Part shown: one piece after another, positions 1 through 7,095 of the stretch | How positions within the stretch are numbered: position 1 is the stretch's first letter | Layout: each line of letters begins with the position of its first letter | Origin: an uncultured Clostridia bacterium | GTDB taxonomy: Bacteria; Bacillota; Clostridia; Oscillospirales; Ruminococcaceae | DNA: 13,126 bases | Direction of reading: 5' to 3' | Assembly: GCA_945910715.1 (NCBI GenBank) | Contig: CAMDZU010000009.1 | Coordinates: forward strand, 1 to 13,126 | The notes under the pieces: generated by a model | What the model was told of the DNA's origin: nothing | Database searches by the model: none | Seen by the model: only the letters and a program-made list of their open reading frames with translations | Translations under genes and position numbers: made by a program

Positions 1-711
1 AAAGAGAATATCGATATAATCGTAATAAATACAATTTTCCGCACAATTTCGGGCGTAAAGGTAATTTACCGTATGAGAAAAAGCGGAAAGAACTATGCCA
101 ATCTGCCTGTAATGTTTGTTTCCTCCCATATTGACCAGGAAACAATTACCGAAATATCCGCAATTACCTGTGCGGACTTGGTGAAAAAACCCTTTGAGCC
201 CCTTTCGCTCTGCAAAAGAATTGAGCAGCTTCTGAACAGATGCGCCGCACCTGAGGACAGGGTTGACCTTGTGACGGGACTGCATAAGCGCAGCTACATT
301 GACGGCGTTATTGCGGACAACATAAGCAAGGGCGTTGAGGGAACAATGTTCATAATGGATTTTGACAATTACAGCTTTGCCAGCAACAACGTAAGTCAGA
401 ATTGCCTTAAGCAGATCGGGGAAATTCTAAGGAGAGAGCTTGCGGACAATATCGAATGCGGACTTATGAGCGGCAGCGCCGTAATGGGCTACATAAAGGG
501 CGAAACGGACAAGGAAAAGCTGGTAGCGTGGGCAAGGGACATTATCGGAAAAATCACCTCCTCCGTTACGGGGGAAAAGGTCTATGTGTCCGTGGGACTG
601 GCGACTCTTGGCAGAAACGGCGATAATTACGCCGATTTGTATATTTCCTGCGACAGGGCGCTTAATATAGCAAGAACAAGCGGCAAGAACTGCGCTTTCT
701 TTTATTGCTGA
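1..711 (+). CDS. Degenerate receiver-GGDEF signalling protein, 5' end outside window
   Basis: The frame is open from base 1, so the N-terminus is missing; 236 residues are visible. The ATG at 73 falls inside the receiver fold and is not the start. Visible codons 5-10 read DIIVIN, where a receiver has D-hydrophobics-D. The phospho-accepting Asp is therefore Asn (N10, bases 28-30), with the usual Gly eight residues later (G18). The conserved Ser/Thr (S41) and Lys (K63, in VKKPF) are kept. Codons about 87-236 form a GGDEF-like domain: the DLVTGLHKR entry motif and an FDNY segment are present, but the GGDEF site reads SGSAV (about 157-161). Neither normal phosphorylation nor diguanylate cyclase activity is expected. 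It probably acts as a binding or scaffold protein. The stop is followed at once by AGGAGG for the next gene, so the two are likely cotranscribed. Confidence 0.85.
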   Translation, partial: KENIDIIVINTIFRTISGVKVIYRMRKSGKNYANLPVMFVSSHIDQETITEISAITCADLVKKPFEPLSLCKRIEQLLNRCAAPEDRVDLVTGLHKRSYIDGVIADNISKGVEGTMFIMDFDNYSFASNNVSQNCLKQIGEILRRELADNIECGLMSGSAVMGYIKGETDKEKLVAWARDIIGKITSSVTGEKVYVSVGLATLGRNGDNYADLYISCDRALNIARTSGKNCAFFYC

Positions 712-716
712 GGAGG
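711..716 (+). promoter_or_regulatory. Ribosome binding site AGGAGG
   Basis: A perfect anti-Shine-Dalgarno match begins on the last base of the upstream stop codon, with 5 nt to the ATG at 722. It fixes the start of the stand-alone receiver gene and ties its translation to the preceding gene. Confidence 0.85.
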
Positions 717-721
717 TATAA

Positions 722-1096
722 ATGAAACAGGTACTTGTTATTTGCGAGGTGCTGAACGAGCTTACAAGGCTTAGAAAATACTTCGATCCCAACAGCTTCA
801 AGGTCAAGGCGGTTACCTCCTATCAGGCGGCTTTTACTACTCTGCGAAAGGAAAGGTCCGACCTTGTGGTGCTTGATATAGGGGAGAAAATAAGCGGTCT
901 TTTCGGCTTTTACGGGTTTATGAGAAAAAATATGAGCTGCTCGGATATTCCCGTTATAATAATGGCAAATCCCGGGGTGCAGAAGGCTCTCGCCGACAAC
1001 ACCGAGCTTATTGGCATGAGAGTGGTGGGCTCTGCAATAAGCGTTGAAAATATGCAGCTTGCTATGAATGAAGTGACAGCAAAGGCGGTTAAATAA
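722..1096 (+). CDS. Stand-alone divergent receiver (REC) domain protein
   Basis: A single-domain protein of 124 residues, the normal length of one receiver domain. The N-terminal strand reads VLVICEV, so only one acidic residue (E9) stands where receivers usually have an acidic pair. The phospho-site Asp is present (D52 in DLVVLD). The conserved Thr/Ser is Ala (A82 in IIMAN), and the Lys-Pro pair near residue 104 is replaced by small residues (GSAIS). The fold is therefore recognisable, but the phosphorylation switch is probably weakened or lost. No output domain follows, so it would act through protein contact, perhaps with its neighbours. The stop overlaps the next start by one base (TAATG), implying translational coupling. 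Receiver-fold assignment is fairly sure; function is unknown. Confidence 0.75.
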   Translation: MKQVLVICEVLNELTRLRKYFDPNSFKVKAVTSYQAAFTTLRKERSDLVVLDIGEKISGLFGFYGFMRKNMSCSDIPVIIMANPGVQKALADNTELIGMRVVGSAISVENMQLAMNEVTAKAVK

Positions 1097-2652
1097 TGGA
1101 ATCATTGGATCTGAACGCATTCAGACGTTTTTTCCCCACAATAGGCAGCTTTGTAATTGACAAAAAGGCTCACAGGGCATTTGCGGACGAGAATTTCCAC
1201 CGTATTCTTGATATGCCATATCGGGAGGAATGGACAGAAACAGAGCTTTCCGCAATTATTGCGGAAATAACCTACGTTCCCTGTCTTAGTATGAATAACA
1301 CCTACCGCAGAAAGTCGGGCGCAGAGGAAAAATGGCTGCGGCTTTTTATGGAGGACAGAGAGGACGGAGTTTCGGGCTTTTTGCAGGACGTTTCCGAGCA
1401 GATAACCAACCGTGAGCAAAGCTCCGATATGATGAGGAACAAATTCCTTGCCCGAGTGCAGGACTATATCAACGAATGCAGAGAGCCTGCATATATGGCT
1501 ACTCTTCATATTATCGCAAAGCACAATATGGGCACAGAGGGCGAAAGGGCAATTGCGGATGCAACGGAGGCGCTTCTTGGCTTTGCCTCGGACGATATTC
1601 TTATGGGCGTCAAGACATATAAGGCGGTATGGGTGTTCATAAAGAACAAAACCCCCGCTCTTGCAAAGGAGCTTATTAACCGAATGATGCTTGCCGCCGA
1701 GTCAAAAAGCAGAACAGGAGTGAGAATTACCCTTAAAACAGGCTATTGCGAGTACCCCGAGCAGGGAGTAAGCGCAGACGAGCTGCTTGTAAAGGCGGAT
1801 TTTGCGGCTTATGAGGCGGTAAACAGCAAGGACAGCCGCACAAAGCGCTTCAATCAGGGCCGTTTCGAGATAACCCGCAAGGACTTTGCCGAAATATCCT
1901 GCTTTAACAAGATAATAGACGAAAATCTCCTTGTGTATCATTTCCAGCCCGTTGTCAGCGCAAGGGACGGAGAAATTGTGGCTTACGAGGCGCTTATGCG
2001 GTCAACGGACGGCAGTCTTTCCCCGGGGGACATTATAAGAATTGCCGAAAATCAGAACAGGCTTTACGACATAGAGCGGCTTACCTTCAGCAATGTGATG
2101 AAGTTTTTAAGCTGCAACAGGGAGCTTTTCAAGGACAGAAAGGTGCTTATAAACAGCATTACAAGCTCGGTGCTTTCGGAGAAGGATTTTGAAAGCCTTG
2201 CAGACAGCTACGGAGAGCTTTTCGGCAATACCGTGTGGGAAATTACGGAGCAGACCAAGCCTACGGACCGAGTGCTTGAAACCATAAAGGAGAGGGCGCA
2301 GAGAGTAGGCTGCGAAATCGCTATTGACGATTACGGCTCGGGCTATGCAAACACAAACAACCTGCTGAAAATCTTCCCCAACGTTGTGAAGATTGACGCA
2401 GAGCTTATCAGGGACATTGACTCCAACAATCACAAGCAGCATTTTGTAAGCGGCATAATCTATTTCTGCACCGTAAACGGCATAAGAGTCCTTGCGGAGG
2501 GTGTGGAAACCGCAAAGGAGCTTGCGTGGGTGATAAAAGCAGGAATTGATTACATTCAGGGCTATTACACCTGCAGACCCCAGCCTGTGGTGGTTGACAA
2601 TATTGACGTAAAAATAAAGGAAGAAATAATAAGAACGGCTGCAATGGCGTAA
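1096..2652 (+). CDS. Cyclic-di-GMP phosphodiesterase: PAS-like, degenerate GGDEF, intact EAL
   Basis: A 518-residue cytoplasmic protein with no obvious membrane segment. Residues about 10-105 look like a PAS-type sensor: an IDKKAHRAF opening, and a GFLQDVSEQ end typical of the last PAS strand. Residues about 115-255 are a GGDEF-like domain whose signature site reads VKTYK, so no cyclase activity is expected. Residues about 268-500 form an EAL domain with the full known catalytic set: E298 in EALMR, N353, E382 in WEITE, D411 and D412 in DDYGSG, K432 in VKID, E468 in AEGVE and Q488 in IQGYY. EAL enzymes with this set linearise cyclic-di-GMP to pGpG. Its start overlaps the preceding stop (TAATG). 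Its last codons form the left arm of the terminator hairpin. The degenerate GGDEF may be an allosteric nucleotide sensor (inference). Confidence 0.9.
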   Translation: MESLDLNAFRRFFPTIGSFVIDKKAHRAFADENFHRILDMPYREEWTETELSAIIAEITYVPCLSMNNTYRRKSGAEEKWLRLFMEDREDGVSGFLQDVSEQITNREQSSDMMRNKFLARVQDYINECREPAYMATLHIIAKHNMGTEGERAIADATEALLGFASDDILMGVKTYKAVWVFIKNKTPALAKELINRMMLAAESKSRTGVRITLKTGYCEYPEQGVSADELLVKADFAAYEAVNSKDSRTKRFNQGRFEITRKDFAEISCFNKIIDENLLVYHFQPVVSARDGEIVAYEALMRSTDGSLSPGDIIRIAENQNRLYDIERLTFSNVMKFLSCNRELFKDRKVLINSITSSVLSEKDFESLADSYGELFGNTVWEITEQTKPTDRVLETIKERAQRVGCEIAIDDYGSGYANTNNLLKIFPNVVKIDAELIRDIDSNNHKQHFVSGIIYFCTVNGIRVLAEGVETAKELAWVIKAGIDYIQGYYTCRPQPVVVDNIDVKIKEEIIRTAAMA

Positions 2653-2672
2653 AGTGCATTGCAGCCGTTTTT
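2634..2672 (+). terminator. Intrinsic terminator shared by convergent genes
   Basis: A perfect 13-bp inverted repeat (AACGGCTGCAATG at 2634-2646, CATTGCAGCCGTT at 2657-2669) with a 10-nt loop runs into T's through 2672. The left arm is made of the last codons of the EAL gene and the loop contains its stop. The T-run ends on the stop codon of the convergent minus-strand gene. The minus strand has only a broken T-rich stretch after the same stem, so it should work best for the plus strand and more weakly for the other. Confidence 0.85.
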
Positions 2673-3949
2673 CATAAAACAAGATTTACCGTATTATACC
2701 CCACAATCTTTATCACCCTGAGCTGACTGAAATTCAGCGCCATAAGCGGAAAATCCACCCTGTCCGTATTGTTCATTGCCGCAAAAATGCCGCCCTCTGT
2801 GGAGGTAATAACGCATTGAGTGATGTACTCGCCATTGCCGTCAAGGAGCTGCACAATGTCCCCCGTTTCCGCCATTGAAAGAGGCACATTGCACATTGAA
2901 ACCAGCCCGAAGCCCTTGTTTTCAAGGCAGTAGCGGTAAAAATCCGCCCCGTTTATAAAGCTTCTGCTGTACCCCGAATGGCTGTTGTCACTGTTTTCGG
3001 AGTCGCTGTACCATTTCCATTGAGTTTTCGCTTCCCCTTGTACGTCCATCGGGATTCCGCCTGCAATAAGGCATTGGGAGGTGAAATTGGCGGCGTTGTC
3101 CTCATAGCTGCCGAAATAGGCGGTGTTTCTGCCGCTTTCGGAGCAGTCCCCCCATGTCCTTGCGTAATTCTGCGCCGCATTGCGGAGATAAGGGTATTCC
3201 ACCTGAGGTATTTCCCCGGCAATACCCTTGTGGGAAAAGCCCTTTATTTCAGCAATAAGAGCCTCGTTTGCCCTGTCGGTGTATTTTTCAATATAGGAAT
3301 AGGTAAGGTCGGAGCGCTGATAGCCGTCCCTCTGATACTCCCTTTCAAAGGCTTTCATTGCATATTTATAGCTGTCGCTGTCGCAGCTGTGGGCGAAAAT
3401 TTCCCAGTCCGTGCCGTTAAGCTTATAGCTGAAGCTGTGGCTTACAGCGCTCACCCCGGAGGTAATTTCCCCGAAATAAAAGGAAAGGGTCTGGGTAATG
3501 CTAAGCTCGGCAATACTTTCCCCTGCGGTAACCGCCCTTGTGCATTGGATTTCCGAAGTGATTTTGTCGGGGGCAAGATTATTGAGATAAAACCGCTCCG
3601 CCTCGTATCTCATTGCAAGGGTATCCGTCAGATAGTCCTCGCACTGAAAGGCAAAAAGAGGATAAAGGCTTTCCTCCCCCAGTCCCGTCAGAGTTGCAAG
3701 ATACCGCTCAAAATAGGATTTGACCCGACCTTGCAGGTTGTCGGGCACGCTTTGCTCGCTGAAATGCACAAGGGTTATTTCAACCTCTGCGCCGTTGGTT
3801 ATTCCGTAGGTGTAAGCCTCCTCGCTGCCGAAAAGCCTGTCTGTAATGTCCTTTGCAAAGTCCGTCGCCGTTAAAAGATAATAACCGCCTGTGCAGAAAA
3901 GTGCCAGTGCGGTAATAATTATCAGTGCCTTAAGCAGATACTTTTTCAT
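2672..3949 (-). CDS. Membrane-anchored Amidase_6-like protein lacking catalytic Cys and His
   Basis: A 425-residue protein from the ATG at 3949, chosen because it lies one base past the upstream stop. An in-frame ATG at 3979 lies inside the upstream gene and adds only ten residues. Residues 1-28 are a positively charged end plus a hydrophobic helix, a signal anchor or uncleaved signal. Residues about 40-235 are an unrecognised extracytoplasmic region. Residues about 250-425 match the Amidase_6 family: an N-Y-A-x-x-W segment, a block reading ANFTSQCLIAGG, and a GDIVQL strand. Family members normally read DCTNFVSQC; here the nucleophilic Cys is Ala (A286). The later catalytic His before the VIT strand appears to be Gln (Q378). 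A second Cys (C293) remains. Inference: a non-catalytic wall-binding or scaffold protein. Family assignment is good, loss of activity likely. Confidence 0.75.
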   Translation of the reverse strand: MKKYLLKALIIITALALFCTGGYYLLTATDFAKDITDRLFGSEEAYTYGITNGAEVEITLVHFSEQSVPDNLQGRVKSYFERYLATLTGLGEESLYPLFAFQCEDYLTDTLAMRYEAERFYLNNLAPDKITSEIQCTRAVTAGESIAELSITQTLSFYFGEITSGVSAVSHSFSYKLNGTDWEIFAHSCDSDSYKYAMKAFEREYQRDGYQRSDLTYSYIEKYTDRANEALIAEIKGFSHKGIAGEIPQVEYPYLRNAAQNYARTWGDCSESGRNTAYFGSYEDNAANFTSQCLIAGGIPMDVQGEAKTQWKWYSDSENSDNSHSGYSRSFINGADFYRYCLENKGFGLVSMCNVPLSMAETGDIVQLLDGNGEYITQCVITSTEGGIFAAMNNTDRVDFPLMALNFSQLRVIKIVGYNTVNLVL

Positions 3950-3950
3950 A

Positions 3951-4094
3951 TCAGGACCAGCCGTAATCGTCGTAATCACGCCACTTGTCTGCGGCTGACA
4001 TCTGTCCCAGCTTGAACATTACAAAAGCGGCGCAGGCAACGATTGACGCTAAAGCCGCAATGACAGGGATAATCCATGTGTTCTTTTTCTTCAT
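3951..4094 (-). CDS. Small single-pass membrane protein, 47 residues
   Basis: Starts at an ATG (4094) preceded by AAGGA at good spacing. A longer reading of the same frame, back to 4223, runs into the end of rsmI and has no such site. The product has a Lys-rich N-terminus (MKKKN), one hydrophobic helix at about residues 7-30, and a short acidic and aromatic tail ending DDYGWS. No family is recognised. Its stop is one base from the start of the Amidase_6-like gene, so the two should be translated together; the pair probably acts together at the membrane. It sits directly downstream of a promoter-like sequence and a roughly 95-nt leader. Confidence 0.7.
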   Translation of the reverse strand: MKKKNTWIIPVIAALASIVACAAFVMFKLGQMSAADKWRDYDDYGWS

Positions 4095-4113
4095 CTTATT
4101 TCCTTTCTGAGCG

Positions 4114-4131
4114 GCTTTCCGTGGGGAAAGC
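4114..4131 (-). other. Short hairpin in the leader of the 47-residue protein
   Basis: A perfect 7-bp inverted repeat (GCTTTCC / GGAAAGC) with a 4-nt loop lies about 20 nt upstream of the start codon at 4094. It has no T-run after it on the minus strand, so it is not a terminator. It could affect ribosome access or RNA stability, or be chance. Confidence 0.4.
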
Positions 4132-4193
4132 GGGGGTTTACAATTTATAAATCGAGCGATACTTTTTTTATAAAAGGCAATGGCTTTTCGCCC

Positions 4194-4223
4194 TATATAT
4201 TTATTCGTCACAGTTATTGTCAA
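4194..4223 (-). promoter_or_regulatory. Probable sigma-A promoter for the small protein/Amidase_6-like pair
   Basis: On the minus strand a perfect -35 box TTGACA (4223-4218) is followed after 18 nt by TATATA (4199-4194; an ATATAT reading gives 17 nt). The -35 box overlaps the rsmI stop codon. It would start RNA near 4187, leaving a leader of about 95 nt before the ATG at 4094. This is the only place in the minus-strand run with enough room for an internal promoter. Confidence 0.6.
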
Positions 4224-5050
4224 CTTAACAGCTCTTTATATATTTCCGACTTGGAAAACCTTGTTTTAGCGGCAATTTCCTTGCAGGCGTCGCTTGCCTT
4301 TCTGCCCTCCTCAACAAGCTTTTTTGCCATTTCCGCCGCTTCTCCAAGGGTTATTTCCGCCTTTGCGGTTTCCTCCTCGTAAGGCGCTCCCTCCACAATA
4401 AGCACATATTCTCCCCTGGGGCTTTCCGTTTCGTACTTCCTTATCATGTCGCTTATTGTGCCTCTGATTATTTCCTCGTGCACCTTTGTAAGCTCTCTGC
4501 AAAGGGCGATTTTCCTGTCACCCAGCGCTTCCAGCAAATCGTCAAGGGTGTATTTCAGCTTATGGGGCGCTTCGTAGAAAATCAATGTGCGGTGGTAATT
4601 CTTTATTTCCTCAAGGTGGTCGGAGCGCTGTTTTTTATTCACCGACAAAAAGCCCTCGAAGCTGAAGCGTGAGGTTGACAACCCCGAAACAGCCAGCGCC
4701 GACATTGCCGCCGTCGGGGACGGCACAACCACCGTTTCAATGCCGTGCAAGGCGCACAGTCTTACAAGGTCCTCTCCCGGGTCTGAAATACAGGGCATAC
4801 CTGCGTCGGTGCAGATTGCGCAGCTTTCCCCCTCCATTATCCTTGCGATTATTTCCTCGCCCTTGCTCCTTATATTATGCTCATGGTAGGAAATCATAGG
4901 CTTCTGTATTCCGAAATGGGTCAGCAGCTTCATTGTCACCCTTGTGTCCTCGGCGGCGATAAAATCCACGCTTTTCAGGGTTTCAACCGCTCTGGGACTG
5001 AAATCGGACAGGTTTCCTATGGGCGTGCCCACCACATAAAGTTTACTCAT
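4220..5050 (-). CDS. rsmI: 16S rRNA (cytidine1402-2'-O)-methyltransferase RsmI
   Basis: A 276-residue member of the tetrapyrrole methylase fold, close to the usual family length. Diagnostic motifs are VGTPIGNLSDFSPRA near the start (residues 7-21), AEDTR at 33-37, CTDAGMPCISDPG at 80-92, EGFL near 132, LIFYEAPHKL at 156-165, LCRELTK at 183-189 and PRGEYVLIVEG at 211-221. These are the family's S-adenosylmethionine and substrate surfaces. In characterised bacteria RsmI methylates the ribose of C1402 in 16S rRNA, which tunes decoding at the P site. Its ATG overlaps the end of the upstream methyltransferase gene by 8 nt, a translationally coupled arrangement like the yabB...yabC order in Bacillus. 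Confidence 0.95.
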   Translation of the reverse strand: MSKLYVVGTPIGNLSDFSPRAVETLKSVDFIAAEDTRVTMKLLTHFGIQKPMISYHEHNIRSKGEEIIARIMEGESCAICTDAGMPCISDPGEDLVRLCALHGIETVVVPSPTAAMSALAVSGLSTSRFSFEGFLSVNKKQRSDHLEEIKNYHRTLIFYEAPHKLKYTLDDLLEALGDRKIALCRELTKVHEEIIRGTISDMIRKYETESPRGEYVLIVEGAPYEEETAKAEITLGEAAEMAKKLVEEGRKASDACKEIAAKTRFSKSEIYKELLS

Positions 5051-5741
5051 AGGCCGATAAAAGCTCCTTTGTATATTCGTTTCCGTTTCTCATATTCAGG
5101 GGCTTTGTAATTTCAAGCCCCGCCTTGCCGCCCTTTTTGCCGCTTATCAGCGCAAGCCACGGCTTTTCCCCCTCCTTATTCTGCACAAGGGTAATAACCT
5201 TAGGCTCAATGCGGTATTTTCTCATGGTGCATATCACGTCCGCAAGCCTTTCGGGAATATGGCACATTTTCAGCGTGCCGCCGTATTTCAGCAGATAATC
5301 CGCCGCCTTAACCACGTCGTCAAGACTGCACAAAAGCTCGTGCCTTGCAACTGCCTGCGCCCTTGAAAGCCGCTCCAGTCCTGCTTTCGGCAGATAATAG
5401 GGGGGATTTACCGTTACCATATCCACCGATTCACGGGGAATTGTCAGCGCCTTAAGGTCGCAGAGCACAGGCTCTATTATTTCATCAAGTCCGTTCTCCC
5501 CTGCGGAAATTTTCAGCAGCTCAATAGCCTCCTCCTGTATATCCACGGCGTAGATTTTCTTCGGCGGCTCTTTCTTGCAGAAAAGCAAGGGGATAATTCC
5601 GCAGCCTGTGCACAAATCGCAGACTGTGTCCTTTCTTTTCGGCTTTGCAAAGCCTGCAAGGAGAAATGCGTCCGTGCCGAAACGGTGGTCGGCGCTTACG
5701 GTTATACTAAGGTCCGATAATGCAAATTTCTCTGTTTCCAT
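5043..5741 (-). CDS. TrmN6/YabB-type N6-adenine tRNA methyltransferase
   Basis: A 232-residue Rossmann-fold methyltransferase. DLCTGCGIIPLLF (42-54) is the S-adenosylmethionine glycine loop, AVDIQEEA (65-72) ends in the acidic ribose-binding strand, and VNPPYY (111-116) is the NPPY catalytic motif of N6-adenine methyltransferases. The N-terminal ADHRFGTDAFLLAGF segment is typical of the family that includes E. coli TrmN6 (YfiC), which methylates A37 of tRNA1Val, and Bacillus YabB. The start at 5741 has GGTGGG upstream and lies one base after the trkH stop. Position before rsmI supports the YabB assignment. The exact tRNA substrate cannot be read from sequence. Confidence 0.88.
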   Translation of the reverse strand: METEKFALSDLSITVSADHRFGTDAFLLAGFAKPKRKDTVCDLCTGCGIIPLLFCKKEPPKKIYAVDIQEEAIELLKISAGENGLDEIIEPVLCDLKALTIPRESVDMVTVNPPYYLPKAGLERLSRAQAVARHELLCSLDDVVKAADYLLKYGGTLKMCHIPERLADVICTMRKYRIEPKVITLVQNKEGEKPWLALISGKKGGKAGLEITKPLNMRNGNEYTKELLSAYE

Positions 5742-5742
5742 A

Positions 5743-7092
5743 TCAGCCCACCATAATATTTGCGGCAGGCAGTACCTTTGCCTTGTCGTCTGGCTTGTTC
5801 ATTGTCAGGGACAGTATAATCGAAACAGGGCCTATTCTTCCGATAAACATTGTTATCGCCAGCACTATTTTTGAAAATGGGTCAACCAGCACGGAAACTC
5901 CCGAGGAAAATCCCGTTGTGGAGAAGGAGGACATTACCTCGAAAAGAATGTTCAGTGCGTCAAGCTGGGGATTAAGCACATACACAACAATGAACGAGGA
6001 GGCGATAAATGCCGCCGAAAGGAACAGCACGGTAAGGGTCTTGTAAACAATGTTCTTGGGAACTCTGTGCTTTAAAATTTCCGTATCCTCCTTATTCTTG
6101 ATAACCGACCATGCGGTTGCAATCATAATTGCAAAGGTTGTCACCTTGATACCGCCGCCCGTTGAGCCGGGGCCTACGCCGATAAACATAAGGGTCATTG
6201 TGAACACCTTTGCGAATGCGTTGGCGGTTGGAAGGGGAATTGGCGCAAAGCCTGCCGTTCTTGAGGAAATGCTTGCAAATAAAGAGGTCAGCAGATTTTC
6301 CCCGAAATTCAGCTCTCCGAAAAGGTGAGGATTAAGCTTTTCAATAAGGAAATATCCAACAAAGCCCACTGCAATAAGTATTCCCGATACGCTGAGCACT
6401 ACCTTTGAGTGGAAATGGAGCTTCCTTGTTTTCTTCAAGTTAGCAAGGTTTTCCCATACCACAAAGCCGATACCGCCCATAAAAATAAGCAAAGCCAATG
6501 TCAGCAGCACAAGGGGATTGTCCACAAGGCTTGCCATTCCCTCAGGTGCGACGCTCATAACGTCAAAGCCTGCGTTGCAGAAAGCGGAAACCGCCATAAA
6601 CATCGCCATAAACACGCCGTAGCCGCCGAATTTGGGGATAAAGTCAATTGACAGCAGCAAAGCTCCTGCGGTTTCGATTACAAGGGAGTAAATGATAATC
6701 CGTATGAAAAGGCGGCGTGTGGTTTCAATGCCGTTTACGGTAACGTCCCCCGTTACCTCGCTTGCCTTTACAAGACCGATTTTCTTGCCCAGCGCAATGT
6801 TGAAAAAGGTAACCAACGTAACAAAGCCAAGACCGCCTACCTGAATAAGCAGCATTATTATCGTCTGTCCGAAATAGGTCCAGTAGGTAAAGGTGTCGTA
6901 AATGGTGATTCCCGTTACGCAGGTAGCGGAGGCGGCGGTGAAAACGCAGTCAACGAAGTTGGAAAACCGCCCCGAATTTGCGCTGAAAGGCAGCCAGAGC
7001 AAGGCCGCTCCCACCATAATTATTATGAAGAAGCCAAGAGCAAGGGTTCTTGCAGGCTTCATAGACCTTGTTTTTTTCCTGAGTACAGGCAT
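5743..7092 (-). CDS. TrkH/KtrB-type potassium uptake channel subunit
   Basis: A 449-residue polytopic protein with the four pore repeats of the TrkH/KtrB/HKT superfamily. The filter loops read ATCVTG (56-61), CNAG (172-175), SRTAG (277-281) and STTG (391-394), each giving the pore glycine (G61, G175, G281, G394). The GPGSTGGGIK stretch (307-316) and FIGRIGP with its conserved Arg (R419) are also family marks. It lacks the long N-terminal extension of TrkH, and its length fits KtrB. Such subunits normally need a cytoplasmic RCK partner (KtrA/TrkA) for gating; none is in this window, so it must be elsewhere if present. The start at 7092 has an AAGGAT ribosome site overlapping the upstream stop region, with a 3-nt gap between genes. 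Confidence 0.92.
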   Translation of the reverse strand: MPVLRKKTRSMKPARTLALGFFIIIMVGAALLWLPFSANSGRFSNFVDCVFTAASATCVTGITIYDTFTYWTYFGQTIIMLLIQVGGLGFVTLVTFFNIALGKKIGLVKASEVTGDVTVNGIETTRRLFIRIIIYSLVIETAGALLLSIDFIPKFGGYGVFMAMFMAVSAFCNAGFDVMSVAPEGMASLVDNPLVLLTLALLIFMGGIGFVVWENLANLKKTRKLHFHSKVVLSVSGILIAVGFVGYFLIEKLNPHLFGELNFGENLLTSLFASISSRTAGFAPIPLPTANAFAKVFTMTLMFIGVGPGSTGGGIKVTTFAIMIATAWSVIKNKEDTEILKHRVPKNIVYKTLTVLFLSAAFIASSFIVVYVLNPQLDALNILFEVMSSFSTTGFSSGVSVLVDPFSKIVLAITMFIGRIGPVSIILSLTMNKPDDKAKVLPAANIMVG

Positions 7093-7095
7093 TTC

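Noticed and set aside
73..711. ATG at 73 as the true start of the first gene
   Set aside because: The frame is open upstream to base 1, and those codons encode the middle of the receiver fold, so the start lies outside the window.
2978..3874. Plus-strand open frame of 298 codons antisense to the Amidase_6-like gene
   Set aside because: Its translation has no recognisable motif or ribosome site, and the opposite strand encodes a clear conserved-domain protein in an unbroken run. It is a reading-frame shadow.
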